From NCBI GenBank assembly GCA_019114585.1, contig DXFE01000006.1:1-64000 (forward strand): a stretch of 64,000 nucleotides of DNA, written 5' to 3'. The stretch comes from Gemmiger_A avium. GTDB taxonomy: Bacteria; Bacillota; Clostridia; Oscillospirales; Ruminococcaceae. The translations under genes and the position numbers were made by a program. Below, piece by piece: positions 63,998 to 64,000 of the stretch; position 1 is the stretch's first letter, and every line of letters starts with the position of its first letter. Under the pieces are notes generated by a model. The model was not told the origin of the DNA. It saw only the letters and a list, made by a program, of their open reading frames with translations, and ran no database searches.

Positions 63998-64000
63998 CAC

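Overview
The window is GC-rich, densely coded, bacterial and chromosomal. Several features point to an anaerobic, probably gut-dwelling, GC-rich member of the Clostridia (Oscillospirales, Faecalibacterium/Gemmiger-like; this placement is inference). They are a BofA-type and a YaaL-type gene, a SpoIIE-type phosphatase, NfnAB, a sensory-type [FeFe] hydrogenase, a two-gene SUF-like system, a superoxide reductase, flavinylated secreted reductases and YesMN-controlled sugar uptake. Promoters of the TTGACA-N17-TATAAT type and intrinsic terminators are easy to read. No rRNA, CRISPR array, insertion sequence or phage gene was seen.

Layout. 0-11.4 kb is mostly housekeeping: YaaL/BofA, the RNase P RNA, gdhA, an RluA-family synthase, two M23 cell-wall hydrolases flanking a C39-like protease, murA, walJ and rlmH. 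11.4-20 kb holds a self-regulated membrane-protein/XRE pair, a WG-repeat lipoprotein, an oxidoreductase, a cluster of intergenic hairpins, nfnAB with a divergent LysR gene, a membrane-anchored XRE regulator and a TPP-riboswitch-controlled thiT. 20-28.5 kb holds nth, glyA, an esterase, rarA, a Fur-family regulator, a glycosyltransferase and an smsCB-like Fe-S assembly pair. 28.5-34.5 kb holds a phosphoesterase, a ParB-like/BMP fusion protein, and a thioredoxin-like ferredoxin, HydS-type hydrogenase and SpoIIE-phosphatase operon with a Rex-like operator. 34.7-44.1 kb is a sugar uptake and conversion locus on the minus strand.

44.1-55.8 kb is redox and regulation: superoxide reductase behind a structured leader, tRNA-Ala(GGC), a DapB-fold dehydrogenase behind a textbook MerR promoter, a LysR gene beside a large flavoprotein reductase lipoprotein, MarR/YczE, and a second flavoprotein reductase divergent from an AraC gene. 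55.9-61.3 kb holds an orphan sugar-binding lipoprotein, an AraC gene and a divergent URO-D/mutarotase-like/URO-D operon whose URO-D proteins carry H-x-D-G where methyltransferase relatives have the zinc motif H-x-C-G. The window ends with xpt, yerC and a LivJ-type binding protein.

The genes suggest a fermentative anaerobe balancing NADH, ferredoxin and H2 (NfnAB, HydS, putative Rex sites). It also appears to use extracytoplasmic electron acceptors through flavinylated lipoproteins, and to control small catabolic loci with a dedicated local regulator each. The best candidates for undescribed biology are the ParB-BMP fusion, the URO-D/mutarotase operon, the HydS phosphatase operon and the structured superoxide-reductase leader.
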